Assembly: GCA_973895155.1 (NCBI GenBank)
Contig: OZ316899.1
Coordinates: forward strand, 6,138,001 to 6,202,000
DNA length: 64,000 nt
Direction of reading: 5' to 3'
Source: Marsupella aquatica
Lineage: Eukaryota > Marchantiophyta
Shown here: positions 33,990 through 43,803 of the stretch, in pieces
Position numbering within the stretch: position 1 is the first letter of the stretch
Layout: every line of letters starts with the position of its first letter
Program-made: the position numbers and the translations under genes
Notes under the pieces: generated by a model
Databases searched by the model: none
Seen by the model: only the letters and a program-made list of their open reading frames with translations
What the model was told of the DNA's origin: nothing

Positions 33990-35820
33990 TGCTATGAATG
34001 TGCCACTGGTGCTCGGCTTAATCTGAGAAAATTGGTGATAGAACCTTTAGCATTGGATGAGGTCCTAGATTGGCTGAGGGACACGGGCTGCCAGATCAGT
34101 GCGGAGGGAGAGATACAAAAGTACTTAGGGGCACCTTTTGGAGCTGGTCTATCTGAAGCCAACCTGCATAACTTCTGCCTAGACTAAATTGGGGCCAGAC
34201 TCTCATCCTGGTCTACTCGTTTGCTTTCCTTTACTGGTCAAGTATTGCTGGTTAAACATGTGTTGCAGGCTATTCCAGTATACCATATGATGTTTCTTTG
34301 ATCACCCGCTTAGCTAACTAAGAAACTGATAGCCTTGAGTAGAGTTTTCCTTTGGGGTACCAACAAGCAGGGTGGCAAGAGGATCCCACTTGTGGCTTGG
34401 GAGAAATTATCCAGACCTAAGGTTGAGGGCAGTTTGGGGCTGAAAGAGTTCAGAAGCCATTCTGGTGCTCTTTTGAGTAAGTGGTTTACTTGAGCTATGG
34501 ATCATCCTAAGTTGGAATAGGCTCTGATGTTTGCAGAGAACTTGGGGCTGACCAAGTGGAGAAATTACAGAATTGTCCGCATGAACAACTATTCCATGAA
34601 GGACAAGCTGCTATTGTGCTCTCCACGGTCCTTTGGCAAGTTTTTCTACACAGGACAGATCTGGTGTGCCTGGGATCTTGTTTGCATGCACCTGATTTTC
34701 TGCCCTGGTACTGCTGTTATTCCTGGCCATTGGGGTATGGAAGACTTGCTATGCTGCTTATATGGGTTTTATGGTCTACCAGAGGTGGACAGAGAGAAGA
34801 TTGTGAAAGTGTGCGGAAAATTGGGAATTTGCAAGGTTGGAGATTTCTGGTGTATTGAAGAGGGAGAATGGATGGACTTGACTGTGAGGATGCAGCAAAT
34901 TCATGGACTTACAGCACATGTCAAGGCGTTTTGCCTGGACTTCTTCTGTGCAATTCACTCCTCTACCTCCTATTGTAGCCACCAGGAGGCACCAACACGG
35001 TTGTGGCGTTGGCTGGACATTGATGGCCCTATTAAATCTTTTGGGCTTGCCAATCACCGGGTCTATGAGATGTTGCGGACTAAGGGATTGGATTCTCTCA
35101 AATTGAACAAGATTTGGGGTGAAACACATTCTGAGAGACAATGAAATGAGGTTTGGCAGGTTCTGTGGATCTCTTATCTTTCCACTCGGGCCAAAACTTT
35201 TATTTGTCAAGTTTTGGCTCAAGGGCTCTTCTCTGGATCCCAAGCTCTCAAAATTGATAAGTCTGATGGGTCCTGCACCCTTCTCAAGAATAGTTGAAAC
35301 TATCCCTCATCTTTTCTTTCAGTGCAGGTTTGCACATCGCTGTTGGAGAATTACTTGGGGATGGATGAACGGGCAGATCATTGGCCCCGATTTGAGCTTA
35401 CTTGAGTTTAGTAAGGTCTTGCAAGGGGAAAAATCCCCTAAACATGTTGCGTTTTGTTATGATTTATGAGGTTTTATGGAGCATCTGGCTGGCTAGGAAT
35501 GGACAGACTTTTGACTTGGCAAAGAAATGAGTTTTTATCAGGTTTTGATCTACTCTGCTACGCTTGACCTTTTGGTTGTTGGTACGGCGGTTTCAAAATC
35601 CAGTAGGAAACACATGCGGCTTGTCTATGCAACTGCCCTACTAGAAGGAGAACGGAGTAGGATATTGAGAAGTGGAATCAGAGGCATAGTATCATTCTAA
35701 GAAGAAACCAGGTTGCTGATTGTATAGTGGGAACTAGTTGAGTCCCAATGAGTAGGACATCTTTTGGCTCCTTGAAAAATTGTGCTACTTTGTCTCAGTT
35801 ACATCATATAGTGCCAATGT
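33990..35820 (+). pseudogene. LINE ORF2 C-terminal part (after RT core)
   Basis: Plus-strand pieces in shifting frames: QKYLGAPFGAGLSE, LSSWSTRLLSFTGQVLLVKHV, AIPVYHMMFL, VFLWGTNKQGGKRIPLVAW, GSLGLKEFRSHSGALLSKW, then a 205-codon frame (34527-35144), and PHLFFQCRFAHRCWRITWGW near 35310-35365, which matches the zf-RVT C-terminal Cys/His region of plant LINE ORF2. The endonuclease and RT catalytic core (FADD) are missing through truncation. Many stops. ORF2 would nick the target and prime reverse transcription. Confidence 0.75.
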
Positions 35821-36040
35821 TAGGAATAGGTGAGAACTGGATCCTCAGTCATGTGATGCTGTGAAGTTTTTGATACTTTGGAGGTGCAATCAAATTGATC
35901 TTCTAGATGCTTTAATTCAGCGCTTATGATGCACGATACCAGAAGGTGCTTGGTAGGGACTAGGTTTTTTGACTGAGGTACTAAGTTTTTGGCTTGGCTG
36001 TTGTGCCACATGTTTTCTATTTTGCCCTCTTAGGGGCTTT

Positions 36041-36425
36041 CACAACTACAATTTTTAACGTTGCGTGCCCTATGAATGTCTTCAGCGTAGACGTTCAATT
36101 GGATCACGTCAAACAAGACGTCATTCCATATAGCTGAAGACGTTAGGCCAACGTCGTAGAATATGGCGCAACAATCGGAGTTATTTTTACGTCGTGTGAT
36201 ACGACGTAAGATTTACGTCGTCTCATCTGGGTAATTATACGTTGGCTAGAAAGAGGTAAAATAAATTGCGTCATCCAGAGCGTCATAATGTACAGTTTTT
36301 TGGACGACGTGTAAAAGTACGTAGGAATTTGAGAGGTTAAATCCATTCTGGAGCTCTCATCGACGTTTGAGAGTTACTCTGCCACATGATACGTGCAAGA
36401 CATCATTTTGGTCGACGTAAATGAC
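36041..36425. repeat. CACTA-2 left TIR and subterminal repeats
   Basis: The 13-bp TIR (36041-36053) is followed by many ACGT-centred words: AACGTTGCG, AGACGTTC, AAGACGTCAT, ACGTCGTAG, TACGTCGTGTG, ACGACGTAAG, TACGTCGTCT, GACGACGTG, TCGACGTAAATG. Both orientations occur, about every 20-30 bases. Confidence 0.85.
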
Positions 36426-36573
36426 AGAAATTCCTTGCTGACTCGGGTTTTCTACCCATGGCTTTTGGTTCATAGCTGCTAAGACCTTCCAAGACTTGCA
36501 TTCAAGTTTTTGAGTGAGCTCTTGTCTTGAGTAGGGAGAAATTTTTGTGGGGGATAGAAAGTGCTAAGCTACG

Positions 36574-37129
36574 GTGCGCAAGCTATTCAAGGATGTGCAT
36601 TGTTGCTTCCTTCCTCTCGGTGAAGAGGACAAGACTGTGCGTGGGTTCTTTTGTCGTGGAGGTGTTATTGAGAAGTTGTGTACCTCAGAGACAGACTACT
36701 TGCTGGCCTATACCTGGAAAGATGTTGTTGAGCACTTCAGTGACTACCCTGGATTGATTGAGCACTTTGCGGAGACAGTGCATTTCATTTCTATCCGTTG
36801 GGTTGAGTGCTCCATTCTGGCTAACAAGGAGTTGGATCCAGGAGACTTCTTGTTGCAGCCGGGTGATCATGAGATCCTTGATGATTTGCCCAAGCCTAAT
36901 GATGGTGAGGCATATCCACCTACCTTCTGTAAATGTGAGTTATTGCCTACTGAGCTTGGGATTTATTGTACGATTACAAGGAAAGCTGTGCAGCTGAGGT
37001 TGAGGCTGAAAGGCTGAAGGTTGGGGAAGCGGTTGTGCGGAAGAAATGGAACCAGAGCCAGAGGCGTGATTCATACAAAGCAAGGAAGGCCGATGAGGAG
37101 TACTACTGGTCTGGTGAAGGGGCCCCTTA
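36574..37129 (+). CDS. Unrecognised ORF in CACTA-2 (left side)
   Basis: Open from about 36574 (RKLFKDVHCCFLPLGEEDK), through FFCRGGVIEKLCTSETDYLL, HFSDYPGLIEHFAETVHFIS and DDLPKPNDGEAYPPTFCKCE to GIYCTITRKAVQ. It then continues, after a one-base change of frame near 36990, as EAERLKVGEAVVRKKWNQSQ and a basic/acidic tail DEEYYWSGEGAP ending at a TAA near 37129. Composition is protein-like with several Cys. It is on the opposite strand to Tnp2, between the left subterminal repeats and a second motif cluster. I do not recognise the family; it may be an accessory or captured gene, and the first exon may lie upstream. Confidence 0.45.
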
Positions 37130-37309
37130 AGCAACAATACTTCAAATCGCAGCTGGTTGTGGGGTTTAGGTTCCATGATTCGCATAGGTTAGCATTGCTT
37201 TAGTGGAAAGACAATGTGTTGTGAAATGTATAACTTGTGTGTTCATATCACCTTAATAAAGACACCCATGATTGTATTATTTTGATTGTGCCGGTGAATG
37301 TGCCCTTTC

Positions 37310-37625
37310 AGTGTGTGCAATGTGAGTAACGTCGCCCCTCACACGTTACGTTGTCCTCCACGTTGTCCCAAAATAGTTTACATATCATAATAAGACGTTC
37401 CACAATGTACGTCCTGTAGGGCTACGTTTATTTATGTCGCAATTTAGTATCACGTCGTGTAGGGCTACGTAAGAATGACGTTAAGTTAGTGGTTTACGTC
37501 ATTTTTGGTGGGGTTTTAGGGGTTTTAGGGGTTTTGCGACGACGTACGGGTTTTCTACGTCGTTTTGGGTGTTACAAATGGGACGTTTAATGTTATAAAT
37601 GACGTAAATGAGGACTGTCCAACCA
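37310..37625. repeat. CACTA-2 internal ACGTCGT motif cluster 1
   Basis: Repeated ACGTCGCCC, ACGTTACGTTGTCC, AAGACGTTCC, TACGTCCTG, TCACGTCGTGTAGGGCTACG, GACGACGTACGG and CTACGTCGTTTTGG. It lies between the left ORF and the 3' end of Tnp2, far inside the terminal region. Confidence 0.7.
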
Positions 37626-37700
37626 GACAGTATATATGTAAAGGATGGCTACAGCCAATATACATGCATCCAAAGCATCATGACAGTGGTAATGGTCATA

Positions 37701-40700
37701 TCAATCAGCATCGTCTATAATTGCTGATTGCATCAAACCCTTCCTCCACCGTGGGAAGATGGGAATGACAATGGACCACCCTCTCATAGTCTGCATGGGC
37801 ACCATAATACACTGATCCACTTGGCTAGGAAAAACTATGGTATCACTAACCTCAGTCCCGCTTGGTGCTACACGAGTCGTGTCCACCCGGTAAAATCCAA
37901 ACTCATCTTTCACCATGGTGGCTCTCACAAGAGGTGACATGATGGACTTGTGCCACCGCACCTCTAACACAGTAGTGGTAAATGACCAAAAGTCAACATC
38001 TAAAATGTCCAATACAGTGCCGCAATAAGGAACCTCAACATCACCTCGGTCTGTCAACATGAACACTCGTGAGTTACATGTTGTCTTTTTCATATGGTCT
38101 GTCCTCCAAGTCCGAAAGTGGTGCCCCGACTCATACATGTGTGTATGAGTTGTTGCCCACATCGATGGCCCCCTAATGATGTTCTGAACATCAATCGGGA
38201 TGGATGTGGGCCCATGCTCTGCCAGGCCCCTCTCCATGTGCTCCAATGCCCATACGCGGAATGATGCAATTGTGCGTACATGTCCTGCAATAACCGGCTG
38301 TCGCTCCCTCCATGCCCTGGCATTTGTATACACAAATATTGTTAGAAATTTGCAGTATCCTATGGACAATAAAGTACTCCCCAACTACAAGTCTAACTTC
38401 ACAATCTAAATGCCTCATACCTGTACAACTCCCTCCAAGCTGACATGTCAGGGCGGTTTTCCAACACATAATTGTGGATTTGTCGTCGAAAAATGTTGTC
38501 ATGTAGTGACCGCTTCTTCGACGCACCCATCAAGCGCAACCCACCATGTCCTCATCCTGTGCCTCTTCCCAATTTGTGGGAGCTGTAGGGTCCAAACTCC
38601 CTATCATCCCCCCTGAATAGAAGAGGCACTCAGACATATGTACCCTGTTGCCATGCTTCCCTCTGGTCGAGCTGGTTGACGCACCATGGACTTGAGCACT
38701 TTCATGAAGCGCTCAACCCAATCCATCCACCGCGCATGAACTGGACCAGCAATAGCTACCTCATCCATGAGGTGACATAGCAAATGCAATTGCATGTCAA
38801 AGAGACAAGGAGGGAACACCTTCTCCATATTGCACATCACACGTGCTGACCTCTCCCTCATCAAAGGAATCTCACACTCCTTTATCTCCTTAGCGCATAC
38901 CCACCTATATTCCACCTCATACAATCCAATTGATTTAATATCACAATCACACCAAGCGGTTGCCAAAATTACCAACTTAATTAATTATAATACTGGTAAT
39001 GAAAAAAATTAAGCCCAAAATAACAAGTCTCTAGTTTTAAACTTAGGGTTTAACCCTAAACTTCTTTAAAAACATACCTGAAAATAGAGCACATGGCGTA
39101 AATGGTGAGTCGAAGTAGGCGTCTCTCTCGCGAGTCATCACAACAATGCAAGACAGCAGGCAGCACATGTTGAATCAACTTGTGATAATCATGAGACTTT
39201 AGCCCTATTGGGGGCATGTGGTCATTTCTGCTAGTGCACCCACGAAAGCCGGCTCCATAGTGGCTAGGGAATTTCATCTCACAAATCATCCCATTAATTT
39301 GCTTTAATGTCTCCTTTGGCAATACCCAAGGAGCAGGTGGTTTCCCCCCAGTACTTGTCATCCAGCAAGACTTCACAACTCCTACATTCTCAGCATCCTC
39401 TCGGACTTGACGAGTATCATTCCATCCATAAATGTGCTTCAACAAATTCTTAGCAACATTCACTTTGATGTGCATGGGGTCCAACAACCACCGGACCTGG
39501 AGGTCTGGAGCATGAAAAAACAATAATGTTGGAGTTCACTAATAAATTTCTCAATAGCAATAGTTTTCAGTGAAGACTCCAATTTGCAATTAGAAAAATT
39601 AACCATTTGCTTTGTCTCACTTACCCTCCAATAAGGCAAGTCCCACAAAGCTGAGCGGCGATTACTCCACAATCTTTGGGTTTGAGTAACTTTGCCTCCA
39701 CCATCTCTGCCATTTGGATTTGCCCTTCAGCTGAAGGGCCATTGGGACATGGTCTTAACTCACTTTCTGCCCAATGAGTTGTGTTTCGCCGCAAGTGATC
39801 ATCCATTGCCAAGCGGACCCTACTTCCCTCATATGTGGTTTTGTGCAATAGTGATGAGTACCTCCCATGCAACTCAGGACCACATGAAGGGCAAGGTGAA
39901 TAACCTGCCACCTTCAAACCAGATATTGTTCCCATACCTGCAAATGATATTTTGGGTCCATAGAATATGTCATTATCTCTATTACATTGTACAATATAAT
40001 GCAATTAGAAAAATGCTCTAGGTTGTCTTGTGAATTACCTGGACCATCGGTGGTGCAATGGGTGATCATCACTCTCATCTGGAATATCCTGCCATTGCTA
40101 GGAGCCCGAGTGACATCTGTGGTAGGTGCCCCAACCTCCCACAGGTTTTGTAGCTCTTCATAAGCTAGTGCCAAGCAGACATCTGGATTCTTGCAGGCCT
40201 CAGGACCAGGTATGATAGCAAGGAGGAGGACATGGCCCTTTTTCATTGCCAACCATGGAGGGATGTTCTGATTAATCAAGAGAACCGGCCAAATGGACTT
40301 AGGCTTCCGCCGTTGCTTGTACGGGTTTACACCGTCTATTGCCAACCCCAATCGGACATTTCTTGGCTCCTGGGAAAACTGAGGCCAAGTCATATCAATG
40401 TGTTTCCATGCTGGACTATCTTGGTGGTACCTCATAATCCCTGGTGGGGATTTGTTCTCCGCATGCCAAGTCTGTAGTGTGGATAAGCGTTTCCGTCGAT
40501 ATAGGTGTTGCAGCCGGGGTGTGATAGGGAAATACCTCACTACCTGTAATAACAATAGTGAAACCATTCAAATTGACGATATTAGAACCCTAACGTCATT
40601 TACGAAAACATAATCTTATTTTAACCACGTCTTCTATGACGTAAACAAAGAAGAGACATTACTTTACGTCACAGAAGAGACGTAAAATGGGTTTACATTG

Positions 40701-41660
40701 TCTGAGAACACGTATTCAATTCACATTGACGTTACAATGTATGTTACGTCGTGTAATGAGTCGTAGATATGACGTTAATACAACGTTAATAAATAAATCT
40801 ATGAATTTGAAGACGTATGATGTGAATGTAGTTTGTTGAGTTGGATGTTAAGTTTGCACCTGAGTATGTGGACGCTAATCACATGAGTTTGCATAAGTAA
40901 TTTACCTTCTCTGGAATTTTGTCCCCAATGGTGTCTGGTCGATATCGTGGAAGGCCACACCGTTCCTTTGGGCAATGAGTGTGCTCAACATACTCCTTTC
41001 TATACAAGATGCAACCAGCGGGGCACATATGGATAGTCTCCAAAGCCAATCCAATGGAGACAAGTAACTTCTGAGCCTCCCTCACACATCCAGGAAGAGT
41101 GTTTGGTTGGGGCAAGAATTTCTTGTGGAACAACTGCAATAGTGCATCTGTATGGACATCCGAACCATTGAAAACTCCTTGCAAATTTAACATCAAGAGA
41201 GTGGCAACCAACCTGCATTTGCAAAACCACAATTAGTTCATCAAAATGCAACCATAGTACTACCTGCAATTACACTCTCACAATTAGGGAAGTCATAGGC
41301 TTCTCTACCTCGAGGTTGGAGAACCCTCACATAGTGGAGTTCTGGCTTCTGATTTGAGCTGGTCCCAATCCTCCTGGTCTACTTCCGTAGTAGGGTGATC
41401 ATCGTCAGGTGCATGTGGTCCAAAGTGAATGTCAACCAGGTGGGCAAAAGCTTCCTCTTCAAGAATAGGTGCAGGCCCCTCATCCTCTACATCATCATCA
41501 AACTCGACATCATATGCATCATGGTACTCATCATCATCATCGTCCACATCATCATCATCATCCAGATCATCATCCACATCATGGACATCATCATCATTGT
41601 CGTCACTGAAATGTAATGTGGCTCGAGCGTGGAAGGCACGGGCTGATGTAGTCATCATGG
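37701..41660 (-). pseudogene. CACTA-2 Tnp2 transposase (multi-exon, DUF4218 and DUF4216 C-terminus)
   Basis: Minus-strand exons. 41658-41305: acidic Asp-rich N-terminus. 41232-40879: CPAGCILYRKEYVEHTHCP, the Tnp2 C-x3-C-x8 pattern. 40567-39914: VVRYFPITPRLQHLY, QEPRNVRLGLAIDGVNPY, SIWPVLLINQNIPPWLAMKK, LLLAIIPGP, the Transposase_21 core. About 39950-39620: CPSCGPELHG and YEGSRVRLAMDDHLRR. 39523-39056: LDPMHIKVNVAKNLLKHIYG and GLKSHDYHKLIQHVLPAVL. 38975-38604: PPCLFDMQLHLLCHLMDE and ARWMDWVERFMKVLKS (DUF4218). 38384-37701: ESGHHFRTWRTD, NSRVFMLTDRGDVEVPYCG and VFPSQVDQC (DUF4216-like). Several introns are likely. No proof that the spliced frame is intact, though coding is well kept. Confidence 0.75.
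40570..40870. repeat. CACTA-2 internal ACGTCGT motif cluster 2
   Basis: Words such as CTAACGTCATTTACG, CCACGTCTTCTATGACGTAA, TTACGTCACAG, TGACGTTAC, TTACGTCGTGTAATG, ATGACGTTAATACAACG and AGACGTATG in an apparent Tnp2 intron. Confidence 0.7.
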
Positions 41661-41833
41661 ATGGGTGTGGTGTAGGAGTAATATTGGCACCATCCTACAT
41701 ATGTAAGTAAGAAATTTCCAATGCAAACTCATCATTAGACAAAGAGTTCCATGAAGGGTGCAATGAAGCTCAAATAATGATATGTGCAAGGAATGTCATG
41801 TATTGAATAGGTGATGTACATATAAAGTTGTGA

Positions 41834-43478
41834 TCAATGCCAATCATAATCTACAAAAATCTCATCTCCTGCTCTAATGGTGCGGGTGGCATGCGTCAAG
41901 ACATAATGTGTGCATGCCATGGGCAAACGTGGGTGACACGCATCATGGTACTCGTGCCACTCAGCGTTTGGCCTAAACCCTAAACGCCGACACCCAACAG
42001 TGCTATTGATGTAGCCCGCCAAGTTTCCCGTGCGAGGTGGATAACCATCCATCTGAGAATACCTAGGGTCCATCTTCAGTGACATGCCATATCGACCAAA
42101 GGTCGGACACTGTCAAGACAAGATTCGTCATCTCTAGGCCGAATACTTCGGCCCATAGAATGAGAACAACTGAGGTAAATCGTCAGGGGCACACCCATGA
42201 GGGACCACTATATCCACAAGTGCAAAAACGCCAAGGCCAACGTCAGGTCCCAATGTGGATGGGAGGAGGGCCCACGGCCGACCCCAGACTATGATAGGTT
42301 CCCTGACTGGAAGGTCGTCGGGGAGTCCAAACTGGGCAGGGAAGGAGTCCTTTATGATATCCAAGGCTCTCCCTCGCAACTGTCTCGTGACTCTCAAAGA
42401 AGGTGCATCAAGAAAAGGACAACGTGGCGGCACTATCCTAGGTAGACGAGACTCCATCGACCTCAGTCTAGTGGTCACCACTACTCCCCTCTCAATAGGG
42501 TGCACTTGCACCACTCTCCCATCAAAAACACGGTCTATAGCCCTCAATGTGGCAGACAATGCTGATGGGGGTACTAGAGGGGTGATCGCACGCCTCGCAA
42601 TCTCTCTCATGCTGTCCACGGCCGAAGGCATTACAATAGGAATCTGTCCACATGTGACCAACAGGACAACTTCAGAATTTGTGTCTGCAAGCATGAACAA
42701 TTGCAGCCTAGACAACTTCTAGTTAGGTAAAAAATGAAAGCAACTAAATAATTGAAATGTTTAAACCTTATATTTACCTCTTGTGTGGGCGGTATATAAC
42801 GACCGTGGATCCCTAAATGGCTAAGGACAGTGGTCCTCTCGTGAGACACAACTCCCTTGCACCGCCTACATGGGCAAGGCATCTTACGGATAGGTCCAAT
42901 CCCTTGAATGACAGCCATAGCGTCTCCAAATCCCTCCTCAGCCGTGGATGGGTCGTGATACTGGTGCGAGGGACTCAAGGATCTAGTATCTCTCCTTCTG
43001 TCCCGCCGATGTCTGCGTCGGTGATGCCTGGACTGATGGCGCCTAGATGGTGAGTCATCCCTCCTCCTCTCCCGTGACTCATCGCTGAGGGATCAGCCCT
43101 CCTCCTGCCCCGGGAGTGATCCCTCCTCTCCTGGGAGTCATGGCTCATCATCCCTAGGGACACATCCCTCCTCCCTGGCGACTCATCCCTCCTCCTCCTC
43201 CTCCGTCGTGACCCATCCCTCCTCCTATCCATGGATCCATGGCTCCTCCTCTCCTGGGACTCATCACTAGTCCCCCCCCATGACTGATCTCTCCTCCTCC
43301 CCAACGACTCATCCCTCTCCCTACTATGATGACCTTGTCTGCATCGGTGACAAGTACCTCCATCACAATGGTCATAGTATGATGAGGAAGACCCATACAT
43401 TGCCATATGGCCATGCAACAACATACATGCCAAATACCAATTAGTACCATTCAAATAATGGCAATAAACCCCACACAT
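41834..43478 (-). CDS. CACTA-2 gene joining RS/RD-rich region, transposase-associated domain and SET domain
   Basis: The minus-strand exon 1 (about 43480-42778) encodes an Arg/Ser/Asp-rich repeat region (RDESLGRRRDQS type), then AVIQGIGPIRKMPCPCRRCKG and a VLSHLGIHGRYIPP stretch, the Cys/His pattern of the transposase-associated domain. A GTAAAT donor (42777) and CTAG acceptor give a 59-base intron in phase 0. Exon 2 continues KLSRLQLFMLADTNSEVVLL to GLGVFALVDIVV and LPQLFSFYGPKYS (SET start). Three in-frame stops lie at about 42136-42095, and then come GNLAGYINS, RPNAEW and RTIRAGDEIFVDYDWH, the SET C-terminal NxS..PN and GDEI.VDY motifs. A SET domain transfers methyl groups to lysine, usually on histones. 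The fusion with a transposon domain is unusual. The stops could be CGA/CAG decay. Confidence 0.65.
42095..42136 (-). other. Three in-frame stops inside the SET domain
   Basis: The frame before (FSFYGPKYS) and after (FGRYGMSLKMDPRYSQ) is the same, and the 40 bases between hold TAG, TGA and TGA. All could arise by C-to-T change from CAG/CGA codons. A short intron GTATTCGG...TTGACAG fits splice ends, but its 37-base length breaks the frame, so decay is more likely. Confidence 0.5.
42719..42777 (-). other. Predicted 59-bp intron joining transposase-associated and SET coding
   Basis: On the minus strand the sequence is ...CAAGAG, then GTAAATATAAGG...CCTAACTAG, then AAGTTGTCTAGG. Both sides are in phase 0 and open. 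Removing the intron gives one reading frame, which is the main reason for treating the two domains as one gene. Confidence 0.55.
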
Positions 43479-43489
43479 TTTCCTACCCT

Positions 43490-43640
43490 ACGTAAACCCC
43501 CAATGTAACATCGTTTATGTAAACCCTGGACATCGTAACCCCCTATTTTATGACGTATTGTGAAGTTTACGTCGTCCCCCATAATGTTCTATTTAGGGTT
43601 TGTGAAAAGAACGTCATTAAAAATGACATTAAATTGGGAG
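43490..43640. repeat. CACTA-2 internal ACGTCGT motif cluster 3 (divergent promoter gap)
   Basis: CTACGTAAACCCC, ATGACGTATTG, TTTACGTCGTCC, GAACGTCATT and ATGACATT lie between the divergent starts of the minus-strand SET gene and the plus-strand accessory gene, where promoters should be. Confidence 0.6.
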
Positions 43641-43803
43641 AACAGGGGTTCTTTGTGGTTTTGCGCGTAGCTCGGCGTTTTCCAAAGGAAAACATTGGGG
43701 TAATAGTCGAATGTGAGACACATTCGACGTCCCGGACCCCAACTCCCCTCCTCTCTCTTTCTCTCATTCAATTCTGACCTCTATGTTTGACAGTTGCCCT
43801 TCC

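Noticed and set aside
37505-37540. GGGGTTTTAGGGGTTTTAGGGG as a telomere-like repeat
   Set aside because: Not the plant TTTAGGG unit; a short local duplication.
43550-43777. Opposite-strand short frames near the accessory gene start
   Set aside because: They overlap each other and the motif cluster, with no domain; shadows of non-coding sequence.
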